Below, piece after piece: positions 55,640 through 64,000 of a stretch of DNA of 64,000 nt. This DNA is from Prionace glauca (Eukaryota > Chordata > Chondrichthyes > Carcharhiniformes > Carcharhinidae): the NCBI GenBank assembly GCA_037974335.1, contig CM075760.1:18091059-18155058 (forward strand), given 5' to 3'. The position numbers and the translations under genes were made by a program. The notes under the pieces were generated by a model. The model ran no database searches and was not told the origin of the DNA. It saw nothing but the letters and a program-made list of their open reading frames with translations. The stretch's first letter is position 1, and each line of letters opens with the position of its first letter.

Positions 55640-55930
55640 CTGAGCAGCTGAACTGAGGAAGCCTTTGGGCAGAGACTGTGCTGTTTTTATTTCCCTTCCT
55701 GGCCACCAGAGGCCGCTGTAACACGCCGGGACGCTGCTCCGCCCAGTGTCACCTCTTGCCCACTCCGGCCCGGCCGCTGATCGTTGGCGGAAGATCCGGG
55801 TCCTGCAGAGAGGCGGGGCCAGCCGCCATATTTCCGTTACGTCACCATCAGCCCCTCCCCCGTTGAGGAAAAAGCGACGGTTCAGAAATGTAGAAAGTGA
55901 GAGAAATTCCCACCTGGAAATCCCGCCCGG
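55640..55930 (-). promoter_or_regulatory. CpG-rich promoter-like block upstream of the NAR V
   Basis: Strongly CpG-rich. On the minus strand, close together: TGACGTAA (CRE-like), CGGAAAT (ETS-like) and ATGGCGGCTG (YY1-like), then an ATG frame MAAGPASLQDPDLPPTISGR ending near an AG|GTGACA donor-like site. CCACCAGAGGCCGC at 55703-55716 resembles a CTCF core. It points toward the NAR V, 3.4 kb away. Which gene it serves is not visible. Confidence 0.5.
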
Positions 55931-56213
55931 AGCGGAATTAAAATTAAATAAAATACATATTTTTATAAAGAGGCAGGTGGCGGAACCGCGCATGTGCTGT
56001 AGTACTTTCCCAGAGGGCACCGCGCGGGTGTGATTGAAAAACAGACGCAATAAAAAAATAAGATTTTCCCGAATGGAGAAGGAACCGAAAGTCTGACGGG
56101 TGAGGATGTGAATAATACTCATCAAGATTCAAAATATTAAAAATTAAAATGTAACTGTCTGGGCGCATGTGCGGGAGGGAAATTCTCCAAGAGTGCAGCG
56201 CGCGGGACGCCGT

Positions 56214-56312
56214 CTCCCCTGGCAACGCAAGATGGCCACCGGCCATCTCCCCTGGCAACGCAAGATGGCCGCCGGCCGTCTCCCCTGGCAACGCAAGATG
56301 GCCGCGGGCGGT
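56214..56312 (+). repeat. Triple 33-bp tandem with YY1- and X-box-like motifs
   Basis: Three units with starts at 56214, 56247 and 56280, each 'ctcccctggcaacgcaagat' followed by 'ggcc-cc-ggc'. CTGGCAACG is an X-box (RFX) half site and CAAGATGGCCGC is YY1-like. It sits in a CpG-rich patch (56160-56340). Confidence 0.9.
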
Positions 56313-56494
56313 GGGTGTGATTGTGGCACAGGCACTGTGAGGTCTGCCTGCAGCCCATTGTCCAGATTGCCCCCAGTGGATGTGGTGGGGATGATGCAGC
56401 AGATGGAGCAACAATCCCAGTTTCAATGGGGGGAGAGAAGCTGCAATGCTGCTCCCTGTTGTTCACTCCTCTCCGCAGTTTCAGCATTGCAGAG

Positions 56495-57266
56495 TGTTTA
56501 GAGACATACAGTACGAGGGGAGTTGGGCTTAAGGGGAGGAGGGAGAGGTTTAACACAGATATTAGAGGGAGGTTTTTCACACAGAGGGTAGAGGGGATAT
56601 GCAATGCTCTGCCAAGTAAGGTGGTGGAGGCAAACACGCTGGAGTTGTTTAAGAGTAACTTAGACAGGCACATGAGTGAGTTGGAGATGGATGGATATAG
56701 GAGATTGTTTTAAATAAAGGTCATTCGCATTGGGGCGTCCCTGGTAGGGTAAATGGATCTGGTACAATAATAATGCTTTCTTTTCTCTATTTCATTCACT
56801 GGTTTTAAGTCGGTCCGCCTTGTGTCCAACGAGGAGCATACATGCGATGGGTCGTACTTGGGCTGCTCTTGGTTGTTCGAGATTGGCCTAGTGCTTCATG
56901 TCGTTAGTGTGTGCCTAAACTGGACCAGATGCTGGGCAAGACGACAGCTCAGTGACTATCACTAATTGCTGTGCAGACACATGGATTTGGGCCGGTGCCT
57001 GGGGGAGTTTGCGCATTCTCCCCGTGCTTGCGTGGGTTTTCTCCAGGTGCTCCGGTTTCCTCCCACACCCCAAAGATGTACTATTAGGCTGATTGGCAGT
57101 AATAAATTGTCCCAAAATTAGTTTCCCTCAATGTGGATGGCAATAAAAAATTAGATAAGGGTCATGGGTGAAGGAGGGGACTGGTGGTGTTAAGATGGTG
57201 GCGCGGACTCGTTGGGCCGAAGGGCCTGTTTCCCGGGCTGCTTTTTTTCTTTGTTCTTTGTTCTTA
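56495..57266 (+). mobile_element. CR1 3' end with V-SINE core in its UTR (copy E)
   Basis: The end of ORF2 is readable to its stop at 56713 (FNTDIRGRFFTQRVEG, ALPSKVVEANTLELFKSNLD). The UTR 'aaaggtcattcgcattgggg' is followed by 'ttaagtcggtccgccttgtg', then the V-SINE head and core (cccgtgcttgcgtgggtttt, ccaggtgctccggtttcct) and the (TTCTTTG) tail. Together with copies B and C this shows that the V-SINE core belongs to this LINE's UTR. Confidence 0.9.
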
Positions 57267-57299
57267 AACAAGAGGGTGCATTGTCACAGCAGCACCTTG

Positions 57300-57600
57300 A
57301 CCTGCAGTTGAAGTTTATTATTAGTGTCACTAATAAGTCGGCTTACATTAACACTGCAATGCAATTCCTGTGAAAATTCCCGAGTCGCCACATTCCTGTT
57401 CGGATGCACTTACGGAGAATTTAGCATGGCCAATGCATCTAACCAGCACGTCTTTCGGACTGCTGCAGGAAACCAGAGCATCTGGAAGAAACCCATGCAG
57501 ACATGGGGAGAATGTGCAAACTCCACACAGACAGTGACCCAAGCTGGGAATCGAATTTGGGGCCCTAGCGCTGAGAGGCAGCATTGCTAACCACCGTGCA
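57300..57600 (-). mobile_element. V-SINE, 'aataaact' tail class
   Basis: In reverse complement: 'acggtggttagcaatgctgc', 'aattcgattcccagcttggg', core 'ttctccccatgtctgcatgg' and the end 'taatgtaagccgacttatta', with 'gtgacactaataataaact'. Confidence 0.9.
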
Positions 57601-57654
57601 ACTGTGCTGCAACACTCTCCCCCAGATATCAAACTACCCACCCCCGTTAAAATC

Positions 57655-57815
57655 ATAAAATCCCAACAGTGCATCAAGTCTATGTCAACAGAGCATTTTA
57701 CCCTATTCCCGTAACCCCACAATACTCTCTATTCCCCGTAACCTTCACATCTTTGGACATTAAGGGAGAATTTAGCACGATCAATCCACCTAACCTGCCC
57801 ATCCTTCAGACCCCA
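57655..57815 (-). mobile_element. V-SINE fragment, 3' part
   Basis: In reverse complement 'ggtctgaaggatgggcaggt', 'taggtggattgatcgtgcta' and 'tgcactgttgggattttatg'. Head and core missing. Confidence 0.7.
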
Positions 57816-58340
57816 CAGATATTCTGGTCACCCTGTTATAAAAAGGATATTATTAAACTGTAAAGAATGCAGAAAAGATGCTACTGGGACTTGATGGATT
57901 GAGTTATCAGGAGAAGCTGGATAGACTGTGACTTTTTTCACTGTAGCTTAGGAGGCTGAGGGGTGATCTTACAGAGGTCTATAAAATAATGAGGCACAGA
58001 TCAGCTCGATAGTCAATATCTTTTCCCAAATGTAGGGGAGTCTAAAATTAGAGGGCTTGGATTCAGATGGGAGGGGAAAGATACAAAAGTGTCCAGAGGA
58101 GCATTTTTTTTTCACACAGAGGGTGGTGAGTGTCTGGAACAAGCTGCCAGATGTAGTCGTAGAGATGGGTACAATTTTATCTTTTAAAATGCATTTAGAC
58201 AGTTACATGGGTGTGATGGGTACAGAGGAAATGGGCCAAATACAAGCAATTGTATTTGGATTAGGGTTTTTTAAAAAGGGCAGCATGGAGCAGTTGGGCT
58301 AAAGGGCCTGTTTCCATGCTGTAAACCTCTATGACTCTAT
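57815..58340 (+). mobile_element. CR1-clade LINE 3' end
   Basis: 'attctggtcaccctgttata', 'tatcaggagaagctggatag', 'cacagagggtggtgagtgtc', and tail 'agggcctgtttccatgctgt' with 'aaacctctatgactctat'. Same subfamily as 37515-39240. Carries a deletion between the EYC-QFW and YEERL positions. Confidence 0.85.
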
Positions 58341-58460
58341 ATGGGGGGAACATGAAAACCCCACACAGACAATGACCGAAGGCTGGAATTGAACACGGGT
58401 CCTTGGCACGAGGAGGCTGCAGTGCTAACCACTGTGCTAATGCGCTGCCACTCCGGCAAA
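58340..58460 (-). mobile_element. V-SINE fragment, 5' head
   Basis: In reverse complement 'agtggttagcactgcagcct', 'acccgtgttcaattccagcc' and 'tgtctgtgtggggttttcat', the tRNA-like head and the start of the core. Confidence 0.8.
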
Positions 58461-58559
58461 TGTATTTGGAGGGAGCACAGGACAGGTGGGGATGGGGGGT
58501 GGGGTGGTGGGATGAATTCTGACTCACTTTGATGAGGGGAAGGGTGGAAATCAGAAAAG

Positions 58560-59190
58560 AAAATCAGCTTTGCCTCACCATCTTCCCTCATTCCTGCTCT
58601 TGTTACTAATTAAAAACCTGCTCACTCCTCCATTCTGCCCATCAATAGGGCAAACAGAAAGCAGGGGAAAGGTTGTGGCACAGAAAGAGGCCATTCAGCC
58701 ATTCACATCTTCACCAGCTTGGAAAATAAAGACTAGCCCTTCATTCTAGCCCACTTTCCAGCGATCCAGCCCCGAGCCCCGCTTTCTACAGGTTCCGGCA
58801 TTTCAGCTATAGATCTGTGTGTGAGGCGAGTGAGCCAAGAGATTTCTATCTGAACCATCACTTTAGGCAGCAAATTCCAGACACCCACCATCCCTTGAAT
58901 GAGAACCTTCTTCCCAATGCCCCTTCTAATCCTTCCACCAATCACTTTATATCTGTGCAGGCCCCACTAACCCCCTCCCAACCATTACCACGCATCACCC
59001 CATGCCCCCCCCCCACCCCGATCCCCACCCACCCACAATAAATGATCTCTCTGTGCTCAGGGGAAACAAGCCTTTTCTATCCACCCTGTCATGGCTTCCA
59101 CATAATTTTGGACACCTCAGTTCGGTCCCCCTCAGCCTCCTCTGCTCTGGGGAAACAAACCTTGCCATTCCAATCTTTCCTCATCACCAC
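58560..59190 (-). repeat. Decayed LINE-like and low-complexity DNA
   Basis: On the minus strand 'gggatggtgggtgtctggaa' and following (VGVWNLLPKVMVQ) recall the CR1 FTQRVVGVWN position. A C-rich patch is at 58975-59035. Nothing else recognised. Confidence 0.45.
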
Positions 59191-59513
59191 AATCTGGGCC
59201 TTGTATCAGTAATCTCTGCCCTAAACCTCTCTCAGTTATAACAATCTGGACCTTGTATCAGTAATGTCTGCCCTAAACCTCTCTCAGTTATTACAATCTG
59301 GACCTTGTTTTAGTAAACTCTGCCCTGAACCTCTCTCAGTTATTAAAATGTGGGCCTTGCATCAGAAAACTCTGCCCTGAACCTCTCTCAGTTATTTTAG
59401 TCTGAGCCTAGTATCAGTATTCTTTGTTGTAAACCTCTCTGAGTTATTACAATCCGGGTCCTGTACCAGTAAATTCTGCCCGAAACCTCTCTCAGTTATT
59501 ACAATTTAGACCT
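59191..59513 (+). repeat. 52-bp minisatellite, about 6 copies
   Basis: Unit anchors (ctaaacct / ctgaacct / gtaaacct / cgaaacct) fall at 59221, 59273, 59325, 59377, 59429 and 59481, exactly 52 bp apart. Core 'cctctctcagttattacaat' then 'ctggaccttgtatcagtaa'. It abuts the right arm of the inverted duplication. Confidence 0.97.
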
Positions 59514-60249
59514 TAAGCAGAGGACACAAAGATTTAATATAATTGACAACAGATTTGAAGGGGGTGATAAGGACATGTTTTTACACAATCATATGATCTG
59601 GAATGCACAAACTGACAGGTGCTCGAAGCAGGTTTAATAGTAAGTTTAAAAGGAAATTGGATAAATATTGACGGAGTTATGGTGAATGGGATTAATTCGA
59701 TAGTTCACTCATCTTTTTGTCATTTTGAATGTTTCTCCCTTAAGTTTTAATATTTGATCTTTTCAGTCACAATGTGTCTGAAACAAAAGATTAAACCATT
59801 GGGTTTGATGAGCTGTCAGTTCGGTTTCCTATGTGTCTGTGTAAATTGAGAACTGCAGATAACCATGAGAAGGAACTGATCATTTTCAGTTCCTCTAACA
59901 GATATACCTCAGATATCAGAAATCTCAGGAGATTCTCATGCCCTCATTATTCTCGCCACAAATATAACAGCTCTCAGTCAGGCTGAGTCAGTCACATGTG
60001 TCTCTGTTATAATGTTTCCACTTCTATTTTATCACTCACTTCCCAGTGACACTCACCATAAGACAGACAGTTTAAAATATCATTGCTCCCTTACATCTTC
60101 TCCTCCTATTGTAATCGGATGTTTGTTGGGCCTCTTGTCTCCTTTAAGGTCAGATTACCTGCAGTTCAAATGACCTCAGAGACACTGAAACCAACCTTTG
60201 TGATTAATATTATACCAGACTCCAGTCAGCCCCAGGAGCTGCAGTTGTA

Positions 60250-60415
60250 AAATACAGTAAGAAGTCTCACCACACCAGGTTTAAGTTCAACCAGCTTATT
60301 TGATAGTAAAGCTTGTGGGATTACTATCAAATAAATTGGTTGAACTTCAACCTGGTGTTGTGAGACTTCTTACTGTATTTACCCCAGTCCAACGCCGGCA
60401 TCTCTACGTCATGAC
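60250..60415. repeat. Foldback element, right-arm copy
   Basis: Inverted arms 'aagaagtctcaccacaccag' (about 60260) and 'ctggtgttgtgagacttctt' (about 60355), ending in 'ccagtccaacgccggcatct'. Counterpart of 2405-2575. Confidence 0.8.
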
Positions 60416-60839
60416 TACCATCGACATTGTAAAATACAGCAGAATTGGAATAACTGACAGGTTATTGTTTTTATACTGACAGTGGCAGTATAAAAACACT
60501 GGAATTTAAATACATTATACATTATACACACACTGGAATTTAAATACATTATATCAATAGACCATGACTCAGTCACACTATCAAATGAAATCTAAATTTT
60601 GGTTATGGTGCACTGAATACTGACTGTATTATCAATACATTGGATCTAATGCTGTGTTCACTAACATACTGCAATGTGATTCTTATTATGTGAACAAACA
60701 CTGTTTATGTTACACTCAGAGTCAGTCAGTGTTTTGCTGTGTTTTCTCTGTGCTTCATCTCCACTCTGATTGGACTGGAGCCTGTGTGTGGGTCATTGTT
60801 ACACTGAGACTCTGTTATTATTGGACAAGCAGCAAGTCA

Positions 60840-61240
60840 TCGTCACAATACTGGTCTGATTGACAGCGGCTTGGACCATTGGGAACAGGGGGCGGTGCTG
60901 GAGGACTGATCTGGAGCGCTCGGTCCTCCAACCAATCGGAACGAAAGAGGGGCGGGCCCAGCTTTGACTGGAGCATGCGCAGTGTGAGTAATGGCGATGG
61001 AAAACGGTTTTTGTTTTGGGCTCGGAAATCTGTTCGAGGTGATTGGCGGTACGGAGAGAGCAATGGATCGCCCAGACGGGTGAAAACGCTGCGTAAGCAT
61101 GTGGTGTAAGTAGCAAACCGCGGAAGAGAGCTTCCCGGACTTCGAGCAGGGCCGCAGCTCCTCAGGTTCGCTCCGAGTTACCGTTCGCCATCTTTATTAG
61201 GGGCAACATGCAGCGGTGCGCACGCGAGGCCGCCATGTTT
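60840..61240 (+). promoter_or_regulatory. CpG-rich promoter-like block, right arm
   Basis: Plus strand: CCAATCGG, GGGGCGGG, then 'gagcatgcgcagtgtgagta', an ATG frame (MAMENGFCFGLGNLFEVIGG) and a GTAAGT donor at 61108-61113. YY1-like ATGGCGGC motifs are on the opposite strand near 61195 and 61230, so it might be bidirectional. Conserved with the left arm, facing outward from the TRD interval. Confidence 0.45.
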
Positions 61241-61499
61241 GTGTAGGGCAATGATGTCATTAAGTGGGAGGAGCTTGTTCCCCATTGTTCAGAATGGAGA
61301 CAACTTGTCCATCAAACTGCATCAACCCTCTGAGTCCCAATGTCTCATTGATGAGGCAGAGCGGTGACAGAGAAGGAAAAATAAAGGGAAATAAAAGCAG
61401 AAAATGCTGGAAAATCTCAGCAAATCTGACAGCATCTGTCGAGAGAGAATAGAACGCTCTCCCCACTCACATTGTCTGTACCTTTAAGACTTAATTACC

Positions 61500-61720
61500 T
61501 GTAAAAAATTGCATTCCAACCATTATTTTGTGAATTGAGGTTCTGTCTTTCTATGCCTTGTTTGTGGACAGAACTCCCACTCACCTGACGAACGAGCAAC
61601 ACACAGAAAGCTCGTGGATTTTGCTACCAAGTAAACCCATTGGACTTCAATCTGGTGCAGTGAGACTTCTCACTGTGTTTACCCCGGTCCAACACGATCT
61701 CCACTTCAGAGAAAATAGAA
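61500..61720 (+). mobile_element. Penelope-like element terminal fragment, right arm
   Basis: 'tgcattccaaccattatttt', 'cagaactcccactcacctga' and 'tttaccccggtccaacacga', the complement of 1140-1390. Confidence 0.6.
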
Positions 61721-61919
61721 CCAACATTTCGAGACTGGATGACCCATAAAGCTTGTACATGTGTAAACAGAGCATGTAAACTCTGACACCTCCATGCACC
61801 TTTGTACACCTCTATCAATCTACTTTGCTCCAAGGAGAACAACCGCAATTTATAAAAAAAAAGACAATGTGAGAAGATAAAAGTGAAGGTAAGAGTTTTA
61901 TAAATTTTCTTAAATAATT

Positions 61920-62640
61920 TAATTGGTGCTCAAAATGTCAGTCAGTGGGGTTAAGTGCTGCACTTGTGAGATGTGGGAGATCTGTGCTGCTTCCAGTGTC
62001 TCGGATGACTATGTCTACAGGAAGTGTACCCCACTGCAGCTCCTTACGGCCAGCATGGATAGGTTGGAGCAGCAGTTGGATGCACTTAGCAGCGTGAAGA
62101 TGGCAGAAAGTGTCATAGATAGGAGGTTTAGAAACTTGGCCACACCCAAGGCAGGCAGATAGATTGGGGACTGCTAGAAGGGGCAGGCAGTCAGTACAGG
62201 AATCCCCTGTGGTCATCTCCTTCTCTAACAAGTACACCATTTTGGATACTGTTGGGGAGTTATAGCCTATCAGGGGATAAATACAGCAGCCAGAGCACTG
62301 GCACCACGGCTGGCTTTGTTATTTAGCAGGGAGGTACAAAGTGCACTAGAGCAATAGTTATAAGGAGCTCTATAGTTAGGGATGCAGATAGGTGCTGTTG
62401 TGGACATGAAAGAGACTTCAGGATGTTATGTTGCCTCCCTGGTGTCCGGGTTCAGGAAGGGCAGAAAGCATTCTGAAGCGAGAGGGTGAACCACCAGTGG
62501 CCATGGTACATATTGGTATAGAGATAAGAAGAGTGACAATGTCCTGCAACAGCAGTTAAGGGAGTTAGGGAGAAAGTTAAAAAGCAGGATCTCTTGGGTT
62601 GTAATCACAGGATTGCTCCCTGTACCACCTATCCACTGTC
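61920..62640 (+). mobile_element. CR1-clade LINE ORF1-type region, right arm
   Basis: MSVSGVKCCTCEMWEICAAS, then YRKCTPLQLLTASMDRLEQQ: a LINE ORF1 start with Cys pairs and a coiled-coil-like helix. Counterpart of 216-960; frame interrupted after about 80 codons. Confidence 0.75.
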
Positions 62641-62859
62641 ATCTCTTAAAGTAACTCTCCCCAATCTATCAAGGCCAAGTCACGTCTCATATCCTCATAC
62701 GTTTCTTAAGATATAGCACTTTGGCTCCGAATCAACTACTTCATTCTCCAGTTTTATTTAAAAAAAATCTTATCATGTTACGGCCACTCATCCTGAACGG
62801 GTCTGGTATAATTGGATTGGCAATGATTCACTTCTCAGTAAACAGTACCCAGTCTGGCC

Positions 62860-63625
62860 TGCTATCCAGTTGGTTCCTCCAGATATTGGTCAATTAAACC
62901 ATCCTGTATACATTCCAGGAAGTCCTCTTTTGCGGCATTGTGGCTAATTTGATTTGCTCAATCTATGTGCAAATTAAAATCATCCATGATCACCAATACT
63001 CCCTTATCACATGCATCTCTAATTTTGTGTTTAATGCCATTCCCAACATCACCACTGCAGTTTGGAGGTCCGTATCTGACATCCACTAATGTTTTTTGCC
63101 CCTTGGCGATGGGGGGGCAGTGTAGAATTCTTCGTATGAGCCCCTTGATTTTAGTTTACTACAATGTGTAGACTAGATTGAGATGCCTTCTATATAGTGA
63201 GAATTCACAATGTACCAGTCTCACAACTTTGCTCCAAGTGGGCTGATACTCTTTGAGCCTGGGAGAGCACATTTCCACTGAAATGATCCACAAAAGCTGA
63301 TGAAGGACATTTATTTAATCCTGGACAGTAAATAGTGTTTTTTCTACCACTACAGATAGGTATAAAATAAATACATTTTCCCTGTTCCATTGAGTCTACA
63401 GCACAGGGCCAGGCCAGTCGGCTCAGTCAGTCTGTGTCAGTGTTTATGTTCCACATGACCCTCCACCCACCCCTCTCCATCTCCTCCCATCAGCTTATCC
63501 TTCTATTCCTTCCTCCCTCATGTATGTATCCGGCTTCCCCTTCAGTGTATTCATGCTGTTCACCTCAGTCACTCGCTGTGGTGATGAGTCTGTCATTCTC
63601 ACCACTCGCTGGATAAAGAACTTTT
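62860..63625 (-). repeat. Dispersed repeat remnants outside the right arm
   Basis: 62880-63170 ('gcaaattaaaatcatccatg', 'atgccattcccaacatcacc') and 63410-63625 ('ctcactcgctgtggtgatga'-type sequence) look like minus-strand LINE remnants. Not assigned to a family with confidence. Confidence 0.4.
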
Positions 63626-63629
63626 CCTG

Positions 63630-63930
63630 TTAGAGCTTATTTATTAGTCACAAGTAGGCTTACGTTAACACTGCAGTGAAGTTGTTATGTAAACCCCCTT
63701 GTCCTCCCACTCTGGCTGCTGGTCGGGTACACTGAGGGAGAAATTAGCATGGCTAATGCACCTAACCAGCACATCTTTTTGGACTGTGGGAGGAAACTGG
63801 AGCACCTGGGGGAAACCCACGCAGACATGGGAAGAACATGCAAACTCCACACAACAGAGACGCAAGCCAGGAATCGAACCCGGGTCCCTGTGCTATGAGG
63901 CAGCAGTGCTAACCCACTGGGCTGCCCTAG
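63630..63930 (-). mobile_element. V-SINE, 'aataaat' tail class
   Basis: In reverse complement: 'agtgggttagcactgctgcc', 'gacccgggttcgattcctgg', core 'catgttcttcccatgtctgc' and 'ccaggtgctccagtttcctc', end 'taacgtaagcctacttgtga' with 'ctaataaataa'. Confidence 0.92.
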
Positions 63931-64000
63931 AAATCACTACTGGATTATTGAACCCCTTCGTAATTGTAAGGTCAGGGGGGTGGGAACTCCAGCACGCGGA

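Larger units (their letters stand above)
59610..62835. repeat. Right arm of the large inverted duplication
   Basis: Reverse complement of 1-3197. Differences by eye are scattered substitutions and small indels, including a roughly 45-bp local duplication near 60490-60550 (tggaatttaaatacattata twice). The outer limit here is set by the window start on the other side, so the true arm may be longer. Confidence 0.93.

Noticed and set aside
55944-56673. Minus-strand frames of 160-215 codons across the CpG-rich block and LINE
   Set aside because: High GC gives long chance frames; the sequence is a tandem repeat and the antisense of a LINE 3' end. No protein family pattern.

Overview
The window reads as genomic DNA from a cartilaginous fish, most likely a shark. 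Three things point there: a germline NAR-TCR unit (a shark-type double-V T-cell receptor delta segment), V-SINE elements with the conserved core described from fishes, and dense CR1-clade LINE 3' ends. No prokaryotic, viral or CRISPR feature was seen. Most of the DNA is repeats; the host genes are few, split by introns, and easy to miss.

The main content is on the minus strand between about 52.3 and 32.9 kb: a T-cell receptor delta (TRD) region. In transcription order it holds a leader exon and a NAR-type V exon with a 23-type RSS, a 16-bp D flanked by two 12-RSSs, and a NAR-type J with a 23-RSS. Next comes a leaderless 'support' V-delta exon with its own 23-RSS, then five J-like segments (two look intact, one is split from its RSS by a LINE, one is a pseudogene, one has a weak RSS). 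The delta constant gene follows in three coding exons: Ig domain, connecting peptide, and membrane exon with stop. All splice phases are 1, so leader, NAR V-D-J, support V-J and C can be joined in frame. No D segment was found between the support V and the delta J segments; the RSS types permit direct V-J joining.

On the plus strand, a two-exon rhodopsin-type receptor of the GPR139-like group spans 4.9-15.3 kb, with a 9.4-kb repeat-filled intron inside transmembrane segment 1. Two tRNA-like genes lie at 19.1 kb (Val, TAC, partly decayed) and 20.2 kb (Gln, TTG).

The interval is bracketed by an inverted duplication of about 3.2 kb (1-3197 and about 59,610-62,835), alike by eye at well over 90%. 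Each arm carries a CpG-rich, promoter-like block facing outward, a LINE piece, and the end of a Penelope-like element. A second CpG-rich promoter-like block with a triple 33-bp YY1/X-box-like tandem lies at 55.6-56.3 kb, upstream of the NAR V.

Repeats are largely CR1-clade LINE 3' ends of several subfamilies, V-SINEs, a second tRNA-headed SINE family, a Jockey/L2-like LINE, a Penelope-like element with a GIY-YIG domain, and CA/TG and GA tracts. One CR1 subfamily carries a V-SINE core inside its 3' UTR. Several insertions are nested, which gives a relative chronology. No LTR retrovirus, Polinton or toxin gene was recognised. Coordinates of repeats are by eye and good to about 10-30 bp.
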